64,000 bases of DNA from a bacterium (GTDB lineage: Bacteria > Vulcanimicrobiota > Vulcanimicrobiia > Vulcanimicrobiales > Vulcanimicrobiaceae), in assembly GCA_021832345.1 (NCBI GenBank), contig JAKBKY010000001.1, positions 148,385-212,384 on the forward strand, in the 5' to 3' direction. The position numbers and the translations under genes are program-made. The notes beneath the pieces are model-generated. The model saw only the letters and a list, made by a program, of their open reading frames with translations, ran no database searches and had not been told where the DNA came from. Shown piece by piece: positions 9,511 to 18,493 of this stretch. The stretch's first letter is position 1. Each line of letters opens with the position of its first letter.

Positions 9511-10518
9511 ATGCGTATCGGAATCAACGGTTTCGGCCGGATCGGCCGTAACTTTACTAAAGCGCTCATCGAGCGCCATCCGCACATCGAGATCGCGGCG
9601 GTCAATGATTTGACCGGCGCCGCAACGTGCGCACATCTGTTTAAATACGACAGCAACTACGGCCGGTATGCCGGAGAGGTCGGCGTCGACGGCGATACTC
9701 TCCAGGTCGACGATCGCCGCATCGCGGTGTTCGCCGAACGCGATCCCGGCAAGCTTCCCTGGCACGACCTCGGCTGCGACGTCGTCATCGAATCGACGGG
9801 AATCTTCACCGACGCCGCACGAGCGCGCGCGCACATCGACGGCGGCGGCGCCAAGAAAGTCATCATCTCCGCACCGGCCAAGGGCCAGGACATCACGATC
9901 GTTCTCGGCGTCAATGGCGATCGCTACGACCCGGCGCGCCACCACATCATCTCCAACGCATCGTGCACGACGAACTGCTTGGCGACGGCCGTCAAGCCGA
10001 TTGTCGATCGGCTCGGCTGGGTGAAGGGTTTCATGACGACCGTTCACTCCTACACCAACGATCAAGTGGTGCTCGACGGGCCGCATCCCGATCTCCGGCG
10101 AGCGCGCAATGCCGCAACGAACATCATCCCGACCTCGACCGGTGCGGCCAAAGCCCTCTATCTGACGATCCCGGAGGTGCAAGGCACCTTCGACGGATTC
10201 GCATTGCGGGTTCCGACGGCAACGGTCTCGATGATCTACTTGGTCGCGCAAGTGAAACACGCGACGACGAAAGACGAGCTGGATACGATCCTGCGCGAAG
10301 CGGCGGCAGGCGAGCTCCACGGCATCCTGCAGTTCACCGACGAGGAACTGGTCTCCAGCGACTTCAAAGGGTCTTCATACAGCTCGATCGTGGACGGCGG
10401 CCTAACCAATGCCAACGGTGATCTCATCCAGATCGGCGCCTGGTACGACAACGAGTGGGGCTACTCGTGCCGCCTGGCCGATCTCACCGCGATGGTCTTG
10501 GAAACCCTTCCAGCATAA
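9511..10518 (+). CDS. gap: Glyceraldehyde-3-phosphate dehydrogenase
   Basis: Phosphorylating, NAD-type GAPDH of glycolysis, 335 residues. The N-terminal Rossmann fingerprint is NGFGRIGRN, with Asp in VNDL at about 33 favouring NAD. The catalytic centre is SNASCTTNC (Cys152), with the catalytic His in the [10 protein letters not shown] segment about 27 residues later. The C-terminus carries [11 protein letters not shown]. First gene of a four-gene lower-glycolysis block. Confidence 0.97.
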   Translation: MRIGINGFGRIGRNFTKALIERHPHIEIAAVNDLTGAATCAHLFKYDSNYGRYAGEVGVDGDTLQVDDRRIAVFAERDPGKLPWHDLGCDVVIESTGIFTDAARARAHIDGGGAKKVIISAPAKGQDITIVLGVNGDRYDPARHHIISNASCTTNCLATAVKPIVDRLGWVKGFMTTVHSYTNDQVVLDGPHPDLRRARNAATNIIPTSTGAAKALYLTIPEVQGTFDGFALRVPTATVSMIYLVAQVKHATTKDELDTILREAAAGELHGILQFTDEELVSSDFKGSSYSSIVDGGLTNANGDLIQIGAWYDNEWGYSCRLADLTAMVLETLPA

Positions 10519-10537
10519 CGCCGGGAAAGGACCCTAG

Positions 10538-11737
10538 GTGAACTTCCTGACGCTCGATGATCTCGACGTTGCCGGCAGACGCGTGCTGCTTCGAGAAGAC
10601 TTCAACGTGCCGATGAACCACGGCGCGATCTCCGACGCCGGCCGCATCGACGCGGCCTTGCCGACGTTGCGCGAACTGCACGAACGCAAAGCGCGAACGA
10701 TCATCCTCTCGCATCTTGGACGCCCCAAGGGCGCTGCCGATCCGGCCTTGAGCCTCAAGCCGATTGCAGGCGCCCTCTCGCAGCGTCTGGGCATCCCTGT
10801 CGCCTTTGCCGAGGACTGCGTGGGGCCGGTGGCGCAGGCGGCGTGCGCTGCCGTGCAGGACGGCCGGATTCTGCTCCTGGAGAACGTGCGCTTCCACGCA
10901 GAAGAAGAACGCAACGACCCGGCCTTCGCCGCGCAGCTCGCGACGCTGGCCGACATCTACGTCAACGACGCCTTCGGTACCGCTCACCGCGCGCATGCCT
11001 CAACCGAAGGTGTCGCGCATCTGCTCCCCAGTGCGGCGGGCCGGCTGATGCAGACCGAACTCGAAGCCCTCGGCCGGCTGACGGATCATCCGGTACAGCC
11101 TTACATCTGCCTCATCGGCGGAGCCAAGGTGAAGGACAAGGTTGAGGTCTTCCGCCACTTGATGGAACGAGTTCGCGCCTTCTGCATCGGCGGCGGTATG
11201 GCGAACACGTTCCTTGCTGCTCAAGGTATCGATGTCGGCCGTTCGCTGCGCGACGATGATCTCGCACCCGCAACAGCCATCCTGGCACTGGCCAAGGAGC
11301 GCGGCGTCGCAATGCATCTGCCCACCGATGCGGTCGTCGCACCGGCCTTCGATGCCGACGATCAAGCGCACGTCGTCGATATCGGCGCGGTCGGCGGCTC
11401 GATGATCCTGGACATCGGACCACGTACTGCGCAAGCCTATGCCGCGATCGTCGCGCAAGCTAAGACGATCGTCTTTAACGGGCCGATGGGCGTCTACGAG
11501 AAGGCTGCCTATCGCGCCGGAACGCAGGTGGTCGGGCAAGCCATCGCACGCGCCACCCGCAACGGCGCGCTCAGCGTCGTCGGCGGCGGCGACGCGGCGG
11601 CGGCCGCCCATCTGCTTGGCTTCGCCGAGGCGGTAAGCCATCTCTCCACCGGCGGCGGCGCAACGCTTGAGTATCTGGAGGGCAGGACGCTGCCGGGGAT
11701 CGCGGCGCTCGGCAAGACGGAAGCGTACCGCGCGTGA
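10538..11737 (+). CDS. pgk: Phosphoglycerate kinase
   Basis: Makes ATP and 3-phosphoglycerate from 1,3-bisphosphoglycerate. 399 residues in two lobes: N-terminal substrate domain with a RxDFNVP-type motif (REDFNVP, where Val is replaced by Glu) and the HLGRPKG loop; C-terminal nucleotide domain with GGAKVKDK, FNGPMGVYE and VGGGDAAAA. In the last motif the usual Ser of GGGDS is Ala, a conservative change. GTG start with AAAGGA upstream. The 3' end overlaps tpiA by 4 nt. Confidence 0.97.
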   Translation: MNFLTLDDLDVAGRRVLLREDFNVPMNHGAISDAGRIDAALPTLRELHERKARTIILSHLGRPKGAADPALSLKPIAGALSQRLGIPVAFAEDCVGPVAQAACAAVQDGRILLLENVRFHAEEERNDPAFAAQLATLADIYVNDAFGTAHRAHASTEGVAHLLPSAAGRLMQTELEALGRLTDHPVQPYICLIGGAKVKDKVEVFRHLMERVRAFCIGGGMANTFLAAQGIDVGRSLRDDDLAPATAILALAKERGVAMHLPTDAVVAPAFDADDQAHVVDIGAVGGSMILDIGPRTAQAYAAIVAQAKTIVFNGPMGVYEKAAYRAGTQVVGQAIARATRNGALSVVGGGDAAAAAHLLGFAEAVSHLSTGGGATLEYLEGRTLPGIAALGKTEAYRA

Positions 11738-12498
11738 GACAAACGATCTTCGCCGGCAACTGGAAGATGAATAAGGGCGTCGCGCAGACGCGCGAGTACA
11801 TCGAACGCTTTCTCACGCATGCCGAAGCCATCCCCGAGACGGTTCGCGTGGTTCTTGCACCGCCGTTCACCGCGCTTGAGGCTGCTGCCGATCACCTCTA
11901 CGGCAGCCGCATCGACCTCGGAGCGCAGACGATGCATTGGGAGGAGCACGGCGCGTTCACCGGCGAGATCTCCCCGCCGATGCTCGCTGAACTCGGCGTC
12001 ACCTACGTCATCCTCGGTCACTCCGAACGGCGAGCGTACGAGGGAGAGACCGACGACGATGTCCGCCGCAAGGTCGCCGCGGCGCTGGAGCATGGCCTCA
12101 TTCCCATCGTCTGCGTCGGCGAGACGCTGGAGGAGCACGACGCAGGCCGCGCGCAGCAACGCGTGGTCGAACAGGCCCGCACGGCATTTGCCGGGCTCCC
12201 GGCCGAGAGCCTGGCCGGGTGCGTCGTGGCCTACGAGCCGATCTGGGCGATCGGAACCGGACGCAACTGTGAGAGCGCGCAAGCAAACGAAGTCATGGAA
12301 GCCATCCGCGCAAGTCTCCCGGGACTCGCCGACGCATCCATCCTCTACGGCGGCAGCATGAACGCCGACAACGTCGCCGGCTACCTCGCGCAACCGCAGA
12401 TCGACGGCGGGCTCGTCGGCGGCGCCTCGCTCGATGCCGAGCAGTTCCGGCGTTTGATCGAAAACGCATTGCCGGGCGCGGGGGGAAGCCGCCCGTGA
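11734..12498 (+). CDS. tpiA: Triosephosphate isomerase
   Basis: Interconverts dihydroxyacetone phosphate and glyceraldehyde 3-phosphate. 254-residue TIM barrel with GNWKMNK near the N-terminus (catalytic Lys), GHSERR (His96), the flexible-loop glutamate in AYEPIWAIGTG (Glu168), and LYGGSMNADN phosphate loop. GTG start inside the pgk stop region (GTGA overlap), and the 3' end overlaps gpmI in the same way, so translation is coupled along the operon. Confidence 0.97.
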   Translation: MRQTIFAGNWKMNKGVAQTREYIERFLTHAEAIPETVRVVLAPPFTALEAAADHLYGSRIDLGAQTMHWEEHGAFTGEISPPMLAELGVTYVILGHSERRAYEGETDDDVRRKVAAALEHGLIPIVCVGETLEEHDAGRAQQRVVEQARTAFAGLPAESLAGCVVAYEPIWAIGTGRNCESAQANEVMEAIRASLPGLADASILYGGSMNADNVAGYLAQPQIDGGLVGGASLDAEQFRRLIENALPGAGGSRP

Positions 12499-14093
12499 GC
12501 TATCGGCCCGTCGTCCTGGCCGTACTCGACGGGTGGGGCTGTCGCGACGCAAGCCGCGGGAATGCGATTACCGCCGCGCGGTTGCCGTATTGGCGCGCCT
12601 TCTTCGAACGCTATCCGTGGACCACGCTCTCAGCCTCCGGCGAAGATGTCGGCTTGCCAAAAGGCATCATGGGGAACAGCGAGGTCGGTCATATGAACTT
12701 AGGCAGCGGCCGCGTGGTGCCTCAGGGCGTCGTCGTCATCGATCACGCGATCGCCTCGGGCGCTTTTGCCTCCAACGCCGCCTTGCAACGCTGCATCGCG
12801 CACGTGCGGCGTACCGGCGGCCGGCTCCACTTCCTTGGGCTGCTCTCCGACGGGCAGGTCCACAGTTCGTTCGACCATCTCCTGGCACTGATCGATGCCG
12901 CCGTGACTGCCGATCTCCCGTTCGCCATCCATGCGTTTCTCGACGGGCGCGACACGCCGCCGCGCTCGGCGCACGCGTTTCTCTGCCGACTCGAAGCGAA
13001 GCTGGCAGCGGTTGGGCGGCCGGGCGCGATCGCCGACGTCATCGGCCGCTTCTACGCGATGGATCGCGATCGGCGTTGGGAGCGCACCCGGCGTGCCTAC
13101 GAGACGCTCGCCTACGGGCGAGCGGCATACACGGCCAACAGCGCGCAGCACGCGCTCGACGCCGCCTACGCCCGCGATGAAAACGACGAGTTCGTCGAAC
13201 CCACCGTGATCGGGGAGGCACAGCCCATCGAAGACGGCGACGCCTGCATCTTCTTTAACTTTCGACCCGATCGCGCACGGCAGATGACGAGTGCCTTCAA
13301 TGCAGCAGCGACCGGCGCGCCGGCCAAGGACTTTGAGGCCTTCCCCGTCAAGCGGTATGAGAATCTTCTTTTCGCCACGATGACGCGCTACGATGAAACG
13401 TATCCCAACCCAGTCCTCTTCGGGCCACGCCCGCAGTTTGAGACGTTCGGCGAGATCGTTGCAGCAGCGGGGTTACGCCAGTTGCGCCTTGCCGAGACCG
13501 AAAAGTATGCGCACGTGACGTACTTCTTTAACGGCGGGCGCGAAGATGTCTTCGCAGGCGAAGACCGTAAGTTGATTCCCTCGGACCGCAGCGTACCCAC
13601 CTACGATCTCGCCCCGGCGATGCGCGCCCATGAGATCACCGATTATGCCGTCGAACAGATCGCATCGGGAACCTACGACGTCGTGGTCATGAACTACGCC
13701 AATGCCGATATGGTCGGTCATACGGGCGCGTGGGAACCGACGATCGCGGCGGTCGAGATCCTCGATGGCTGCCTGCAACGGTTGGCCGATGCGGTACTGG
13801 CCGCAGGCGGCTTGCTGGCCGTCACCGCAGACCACGGCAACGCCGAAGAGGAGATCGACGAGCAGGGCAATGCGCTCACGGCGCACACCACCAACCGCGT
13901 GCCGTTTCTGCTCATCGCAGCGGGTCTGCACGGCACCTTTCGCAACGGCGGTCGCCTCGGGGATGTGGCGCCCACCTTGCTCTCCCTGATGAACGTCCCG
14001 ATACCCAAGGAGATGACCGGGAGCAATCTCTTTCATCCAACACTCGCCGCCCTCCGAGGTAACGCCATCCATGCACGACCGCCGCGCGCCTAG
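12495..14093 (+). CDS. gpmI: Cofactor-independent phosphoglycerate mutase
   Basis: Mn-dependent 2,3-bisphosphoglycerate-independent mutase, alkaline phosphatase superfamily, 532 residues. The metal-binding Asp is in LDGWG and the phospho-accepting serine is Ser62 in MGNSEVGH. Further family marks are DGRDTPP, FNFRPDRARQM and the C-terminal metal ligands in NYANADMVGHTG and TADHGNAEE. GTG start overlapping tpiA by 4 nt. The last 23 nt overlap the following purine phosphorylase gene. Confidence 0.97.
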   Translation: MSYRPVVLAVLDGWGCRDASRGNAITAARLPYWRAFFERYPWTTLSASGEDVGLPKGIMGNSEVGHMNLGSGRVVPQGVVVIDHAIASGAFASNAALQRCIAHVRRTGGRLHFLGLLSDGQVHSSFDHLLALIDAAVTADLPFAIHAFLDGRDTPPRSAHAFLCRLEAKLAAVGRPGAIADVIGRFYAMDRDRRWERTRRAYETLAYGRAAYTANSAQHALDAAYARDENDEFVEPTVIGEAQPIEDGDACIFFNFRPDRARQMTSAFNAAATGAPAKDFEAFPVKRYENLLFATMTRYDETYPNPVLFGPRPQFETFGEIVAAAGLRQLRLAETEKYAHVTYFFNGGREDVFAGEDRKLIPSDRSVPTYDLAPAMRAHEITDYAVEQIASGTYDVVVMNYANADMVGHTGAWEPTIAAVEILDGCLQRLADAVLAAGGLLAVTADHGNAEEEIDEQGNALTAHTTNRVPFLLIAAGLHGTFRNGGRLGDVAPTLLSLMNVPIPKEMTGSNLFHPTLAALRGNAIHARPPRA

Positions 14094-14886
14094 CGACAAA
14101 GTTCTCAGCCACGATGCCGATACGCTGCAGAGTGCAGCCGGTGGCCCCATTGACGTGGCGATCATCTTAGGGAGCGGTCTCTCGGAGTCCCTTTCCAACA
14201 TCGCGCCCTTCGATCACATCCCGTACGACCGGCTGCTCGGCATGCCGATCGCATCGCTCATCGGCCATAAGGGCGAAGTGCTGGTCGGTATGCTGCACGG
14301 CAAGCGCGTCGCGGCGCTGGCCGGGCGCGTGCATCTCTATCAAGGCTTCTCGGCTCACCAAATCACGGTGACGATTCGCCTGGCGCGAGCGGCGGGAGCC
14401 AAGACGCTCATCCTCACCAACGCCTCAGGGACCCTCAACCCGGGGTTTGCGCCCGGCGATCTCATGCTGATCACCGATCAGCTCAACCTTACCGGCGCAA
14501 ATCCGCTCATCGGTAGTGCCAACGCGGATCGCTTCGTCGACATGCTCGATGCTTACAGTCCCCATCTGCGCGACCTCGCCTCGGCGGCAGCCGATCGCGC
14601 CGCATGGCTGCGGCACGGCGTCTATGCCGGCGTCCTCGGGCCAACCTATGAGACGCCCGCCGAAGCACGCTACCTGCGAACCATCGGTGCCGATGCGGTC
14701 GGCATGTCGACGGTCCTCGAAGCAATCGCAGCCCGCGCCAACGGCATGGACCTGCTCGGCATCAGCCTGATCACCAATCGCGCCGGGGATGAGACGACGA
14801 CCACCGCGCTGGACGTTACGGCGGTCGCAGCCTCGGCGGCCCCGCGCCTGGCAGCACTCGTCGACGGCGTCATCGCGCGGATGTAG
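14071..14886 (+). CDS. punA: Purine nucleoside phosphorylase, trimeric class
   Basis: Cleaves (deoxy)guanosine and inosine with phosphate. 271 residues, class I PNP fold: phosphate site ILGSGL, substrate segment GRVHLYQG, LTNASGTLNPGF, the glutamate loop GPTYETPAEAR and the base-contacting Asn in ITNRAGD. Start at the ATG 14071 within gpmI; the N-terminal 20 residues are poorly conserved, so a later start is possible. The 3' end overlaps the minus-strand small gene by 17 nt, a tail-to-tail overlap. Confidence 0.93.
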   Translation: MHDRRAPSDKVLSHDADTLQSAAGGPIDVAIILGSGLSESLSNIAPFDHIPYDRLLGMPIASLIGHKGEVLVGMLHGKRVAALAGRVHLYQGFSAHQITVTIRLARAAGAKTLILTNASGTLNPGFAPGDLMLITDQLNLTGANPLIGSANADRFVDMLDAYSPHLRDLASAAADRAAWLRHGVYAGVLGPTYETPAEARYLRTIGADAVGMSTVLEAIAARANGMDLLGISLITNRAGDETTTTALDVTAVAASAAPRLAALVDGVIARM

Positions 14887-15181
14887 CGCGGTAACTCCCG
14901 CTGATATCCACGGTGACGCGCTGGGTACCGACGACGATCCCAAGCACGCGATGGTCCCAGAACGTCAGCACCCGTACGATGATCGGTTGGAGCCGAGCCG
15001 CGAAGGCCTTGGCGCGGTACGAGACAGCGAGCGCATCGCGCACCAGCGGCGGAAGATCGCGCGGCAGCGGCGGGCTCTCCAGTTCGTCGTCAGGGGCGAT
15101 CGGAGCGACGGCCTGCGCCGCGTTCGGCGGCAGCGGCGCGTAGCGCCCGGCCTCCCGCTCGCCCTCAACCCGCCGGAGCAT
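14870..15181 (-). CDS. Hypothetical protein downstream of the sigma factor
   Basis: 103 residues, not recognised. It starts 17 nt inside the 3' end of the sigma-factor gene on the same strand and continues to a stop inside the 3' end of the PNP gene. That position, with an ATG at 15181, suggests a translationally coupled last gene of the flagellar operon. The N-terminal half is Pro/Ala-rich; the C-terminal half (VRVLTFWDHRVLGIVVG and following) looks folded with alternating hydrophobics. No membrane segment or signal peptide. It could still be a chance frame; the coupling is the main support. Confidence 0.5.
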   Translation of the reverse strand: MLRRVEGEREAGRYAPLPPNAAQAVAPIAPDDELESPPLPRDLPPLVRDALAVSYRAKAFAARLQPIIVRVLTFWDHRVLGIVVGTQRVTVDISGSYRATSAR

Positions 15182-15845
15182 CGAGCATCCGGCGCAAGCG
15201 ATTCAACGCGGCGAGGTGCAACTGTGAGACTCGCTGAGGTGAGACGCTCATCTGCTCTCCGATCTCACGCAGCGAACGCTCCCCGAAGTAGTGCAACGCG
15301 AGTACGCGCGCTTCGCGCGGTCGAACCCGCCGCAGGAGCCGCCGTGTATCGGCGCGTTCGATCCGCTCCTCGACGGCGCGGGCCGGATCGCCCTCCCAGT
15401 CGAGGGCGACGCGCTCGCACACCGGCAACGCCGCATCGAGCGAGAGCGGCATGCCGCGATAGGCATCCATCGCGGCGCGTCGCAGGCCGGGGACGAGTTG
15501 CTCCATCTGCACCTGCGAGGGCATCGCGCCGGTCTCGACGGCGAGCGCATACCGGTGCCGCTGCGCTTGGCGCAGCGTGCGACGCGTCCGCTCGGAGATC
15601 GGATCCATCCGCCGGATGCCGTTGAGCATCGTGCCGAGAACGATGCGCCGCACATACTGCGAGACCGTCGTCCCAAAGACCGGATCGTAGGCATCCACCG
15701 CGCGAATCAGCCCGACGCATCCATCGCCGATGAGATCATCCAGATCGACGCTGGGAACGAGCCGCCGGATCCGCCGCGCAATCGTGCGAACCAGGGGCAG
15801 GAACGAACGCACGATGCGCTCGCGCTCGTCTTGAATCTCAGGCAT
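15165..15845 (-). CDS. RNA polymerase sigma factor, FliA/WhiG-like sigma-70 family
   Basis: Alternative sigma factor of about 226 residues with region 2 (LVRTIARRIRR, DLDDLIGDGCVGLIRAVDAYDP), region 3 and region 4 (ARVLALHYFGERSLREIGEQMSVSPQRVSQLH, a helix-turn-helix). Lack of region 1 and its place behind flagellar rod genes fit a motility or development sigma factor. The ATG at 15845 overlaps the previous gene by 8 nt. An upstream in-frame start exists but would lie deeper in that gene. Targets cannot be read from this window. Confidence 0.85.
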   Translation of the reverse strand: MPEIQDERERIVRSFLPLVRTIARRIRRLVPSVDLDDLIGDGCVGLIRAVDAYDPVFGTTVSQYVRRIVLGTMLNGIRRMDPISERTRRTLRQAQRHRYALAVETGAMPSQVQMEQLVPGLRRAAMDAYRGMPLSLDAALPVCERVALDWEGDPARAVEERIERADTRRLLRRVRPREARVLALHYFGERSLREIGEQMSVSPQRVSQLHLAALNRLRRMLDAPAG

Positions 15846-16035
15846 GCGATCTCTCCAACACACGCGCGAGCGCTCGAGTGAAACCGTCGTGATCGCCCTC
15901 GACCATCCGGCTCACCACGGAAGTCAGCGCAACATCACCCATCGGTCCAAGTGCGGTTGCCAACGGCGCAAAGACTCCTCTGAGCAGTAGCCCTTCATAC
16001 TGCCCGGCAACACGGAGCGCGGATGACTCATCCAC
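15838..16035 (-). CDS. Short FlgJ-like rod-binding protein
   Basis: 65 residues from a GTG at 16035 that overlaps the end of the flgG-like gene by 8 nt; the gene's own 3' end overlaps the sigma factor by 8 nt. The core pattern AxQYEGLLLRGVFAPL followed by a helical tail resembles the N-terminal rod-binding domain of FlgJ (A-x-x-FE-x-L-F), without the muramidase domain, as in many lineages. A longer frame starting at 16107 exists, but it would run through flgG. The position between rod genes and a sigma factor supports the flagellar role; the family assignment itself is tentative. Confidence 0.55.
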   Translation of the reverse strand: MDESSALRVAGQYEGLLLRGVFAPLATALGPMGDVALTSVVSRMVEGDHDGFTRALARVLERSHA

Positions 16036-16756
16036 GGTTGAGGTTATCCGCGATGCGCAGCATCTCATCGGCCGCCTGAACCCCTTTAGCGTTGGCTTCG
16101 TAGGCACGCTGCGCGGTGAGAATCTCCATCATCGCCTCGACGATCGACACGTTGGCTCGCTCCAACATGCCGAACGCCAGCGCAGGCTCGTGTACGCCGC
16201 CCGCACTCATCATGCGAGGGGGACCGGAGGCATGCGTAGCGATAAAGAGGGCGCTGCCGATGGTACGCAGCGCCTGCGGCGCGGCAAACTCAGCGAGACG
16301 AATGCGGCCGACCACGCGGATCGCGCCGCGAACGGTGACGCTCACCACTCCGCTCGGCGCCACATGCGCGGCCAGGGCATCGCTTGGAATGCGGAGGCCT
16401 TCCAGATGCCACCCGGCGGCGTCGCGTAGCCTGCCGTCGGCGCCGCGCGCGAAGGAGCCGTCTCGAGTGTAGGCGACGTGGCCCTCTGCATTGCGCACCG
16501 CAAAGAAGCCCGGCCCGCGAATCGCCAGATCGAACGGGCCACCGCTCTTGCTCAGCTTGCCCTGCGTGAGCAGCAGGCGCGTTCCCAAGGTGACGGTGCC
16601 CAAGCCCACGCGACCGGCAACGCCGACCGCCGCGAAGGTCGCCGTTGCGGCCTTAAACCCGGTGACGTCGGCGTTTGCCAGATTATCGGCAATCACGTCG
16701 AGGTTGCGCTGCTGAGCGGCCATGCCGCTGGCAGCGATGGCAAGCGCACGATCCAC
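16028..16756 (-). CDS. flgG: Flagellar basal-body rod protein, FlgG-like
   Basis: Distal-rod/hook family protein of 242 residues. The N-terminal rod motif is present (AASGMAAQQRNLDVIADNLANADVTGFK, cut here to its key parts ANNLAN-type), a central GPGFFAV and YTRDGSF domain follows, and the C-terminus has the family ending EMMEILTAQRAYEANAKGVQAADEM. It is second in a minus-strand rod cluster, 6 nt after the flgF-like gene. Assignment to FlgG rather than FlgF rests on the longer, better conserved C-terminus. Confidence 0.87.
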   Translation of the reverse strand: MDRALAIAASGMAAQQRNLDVIADNLANADVTGFKAATATFAAVGVAGRVGLGTVTLGTRLLLTQGKLSKSGGPFDLAIRGPGFFAVRNAEGHVAYTRDGSFARGADGRLRDAAGWHLEGLRIPSDALAAHVAPSGVVSVTVRGAIRVVGRIRLAEFAAPQALRTIGSALFIATHASGPPRMMSAGGVHEPALAFGMLERANVSIVEAMMEILTAQRAYEANAKGVQAADEMLRIADNLNRG

Positions 16757-16762
16757 GGTCGA

Positions 16763-17365
16763 TCACCCCACCTTGGCGACGTCGTCGGCCGCCTTGCGCT
16801 GCGTGCCGTCGATCGCCGCAACGGCTTTCTCCGCACTCTCAAAGGCTCGCTGCGCGCCGAGAACATCGATCATCTGCGTGACCGCGTCCACGTTGGCAGC
16901 CTCCAGATAGCCGCTGCGCACGCTGCTCCGCGCGGGCAGAAGGATGCGATCGATGGTTCTCCCGTGCAAGCGCACGCGACCTCGGGAGTCAACGCTCGCA
17001 CCGGGTAGCACGTGCACCTCGCCGCGCGCACCCATCAACGCCCGCCCCGCATCGTCGCGCAGAACGCCGTACCGATCGGGGGTGAAGGCACCGTCGCGCG
17101 TGTGCACCGGTGTGCCGCGCGCATCGCGCAGGCAGAAGCTCCCGCCGCCGACAAGTGCGAGATCGTACGCTCGCCCGGTGCGGCGCAGCGGCCCCTGCGC
17201 CGGCAGGGTCCCCTGCGAGATGCGCACACCGTGCGCGGTGAGGCGACCGCGCGCGACCAGACCCCGAAAGCCGTCGGTGGACGCGTTCGCCAGATTCTGA
17301 GAGGCGATCTCGAGGCGCTCGCGCGCTGCGAGCATTGCGCTCGCCGCCCATGCAATCCCATCCAT
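16763..17365 (-). CDS. flgF: Flagellar basal-body rod protein, FlgF-like
   Basis: 200 residues, same family as the next gene but shorter and more divergent. It has the N-terminal ASQNLANASTDGFRG rod motif, a central GGGSFCLRDARG plus TRDGAFTPD element, and a C-terminal QMIDVLGAQRAFESAEKAV helix. It heads the cluster flgF-flgG-flgJ'-sigma-unknown. No hook, motor or export genes are present in the window, so these must lie elsewhere. Confidence 0.82.
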   Translation of the reverse strand: MDGIAWAASAMLAARERLEIASQNLANASTDGFRGLVARGRLTAHGVRISQGTLPAQGPLRRTGRAYDLALVGGGSFCLRDARGTPVHTRDGAFTPDRYGVLRDDAGRALMGARGEVHVLPGASVDSRGRVRLHGRTIDRILLPARSSVRSGYLEAANVDAVTQMIDVLGAQRAFESAEKAVAAIDGTQRKAADDVAKVG

Positions 17366-17390
17366 GGCGCGAGCCTACATGAGACGGGTG

Positions 17391-17407
17391 TCCGGCACGT
17401 TGCCGGG
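17391..17407 (-). terminator. Small GC hairpin between leuB and flgF
   Basis: CCGGCA (17392-17397), loop CGT, TGCCGG (17401-17406), within the 45-nt gap after leuB on the minus strand. It could separate the leuB and flagellar transcripts. The stem is only 6 bp and no T-run follows, so support is weak. Confidence 0.3.
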
Positions 17408-17410
17408 CGA

Positions 17411-18478
17411 TTACAACTCGGCGATCACCCGTTGCGTAAACGCGCCGGTCGAGAGTGGCGGCTCGCCGGCTCGCGCCAGCTCCGCAGTACGCGCGCCGGC
17501 GGCGTAGGCGGCCTCGACCGCGGCTTCGATACGCGCAGCACTCGATTCATCGCCGAGCGAATGCCGCAACAGGAGCGCCGCGGAGAGGATCGCCGCGGTC
17601 GGGTTGGCGATACCGCGGCCTGCGATATCCGGAGCGGTCCCCGCAATCGGCTCGTAGAGGCCAAACTGCCCACGCGCAGTTCGACGCGTCCCCAAGCTCG
17701 CGCTGGGCAGGGTCCCGATCGAACCGGTGAGGATGCCGGCTTCATCGGAGAGGATGTCTCCAAACATATTCTCCGTGACGATCACATCAAAATCCGCCGG
17801 GCGCCGCACCAACTGCATCGCCGCGTTATCCACCAAGAGGTGTTCGAGGCTCACGTCGGGGTAGTCAACTGCCGTACGCCCGACGACCTCTCGCCACAGG
17901 CGCGAGGTCTCTAAGATGTTCTGCTTGTCGACGGAGGTCAGCTTCTTGCGCCGGTCGCGCGCCAAATCGAACGCCACGCGCGCGATGCGTTCGATCTCCG
18001 GCGCCCGGTAGATCATCGTGTCGATTGCGGACTCGATGCCGTCAACCACGCGACGTTCTTTCGGCTGGCCATAGTAGATGCCGCCGGTCAGCTCGCGCAC
18101 GACGACCAGGTTGAGCCCATGCACGAGCTCCGCTTTGAGCGACGAGGCCGCTTCGAGTCCTGCAAAGACGCGCACCGGGCGGATGTTGGCGAAGAGTTCG
18201 TAATCGCGTCGCAGGAGAAAGAGCGCGTACTCGGGCCGCTCCTGGAGCGGCTTGTTCTCGTACTCGGGCAGACCCACCGAACCGAAGAGTATCGCTTCGC
18301 TGCGTTCGCAGATGGCGCGCGTCGCCTCCGGCAACGCGGGGAGACCGGCCGTTAGAGCCGCGCCACCCACCAACCCGTGCTCGCAGGCAAGCTCCGGGCG
18401 GACGGCGCGCAACACCTCAACGGCAGCACGCATCACCTCAGGCCCGACGCCGTCGCCGGGGAGAACCGCGATCATCAT
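17411..18478 (-). CDS. leuB: 3-isopropylmalate dehydrogenase
   Basis: Oxidises and decarboxylates 3-isopropylmalate in leucine synthesis. 355 residues with the start LPGDGVGPEV, RELTGGIYYG (substrate region), and VTENMFGDILSDEA with the metal-binding aspartates. One oddity: the NAD-adenine loop, normally EPxHGSAPDIAG, reads EPIAGTAPDIAG, so the usual His is Ala and Ser is Thr. The rest of the loop is intact, so activity is likely but cofactor affinity may differ. No other leu genes are adjacent. Confidence 0.93.
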   Translation of the reverse strand: MMIAVLPGDGVGPEVMRAAVEVLRAVRPELACEHGLVGGAALTAGLPALPEATRAICERSEAILFGSVGLPEYENKPLQERPEYALFLLRRDYELFANIRPVRVFAGLEAASSLKAELVHGLNLVVVRELTGGIYYGQPKERRVVDGIESAIDTMIYRAPEIERIARVAFDLARDRRKKLTSVDKQNILETSRLWREVVGRTAVDYPDVSLEHLLVDNAAMQLVRRPADFDVIVTENMFGDILSDEAGILTGSIGTLPSASLGTRRTARGQFGLYEPIAGTAPDIAGRGIANPTAAILSAALLLRHSLGDESSAARIEAAVEAAYAAGARTAELARAGEPPLSTGAFTQRVIAEL

Positions 18479-18493
18479 GCGTTTCTTGCCGGC

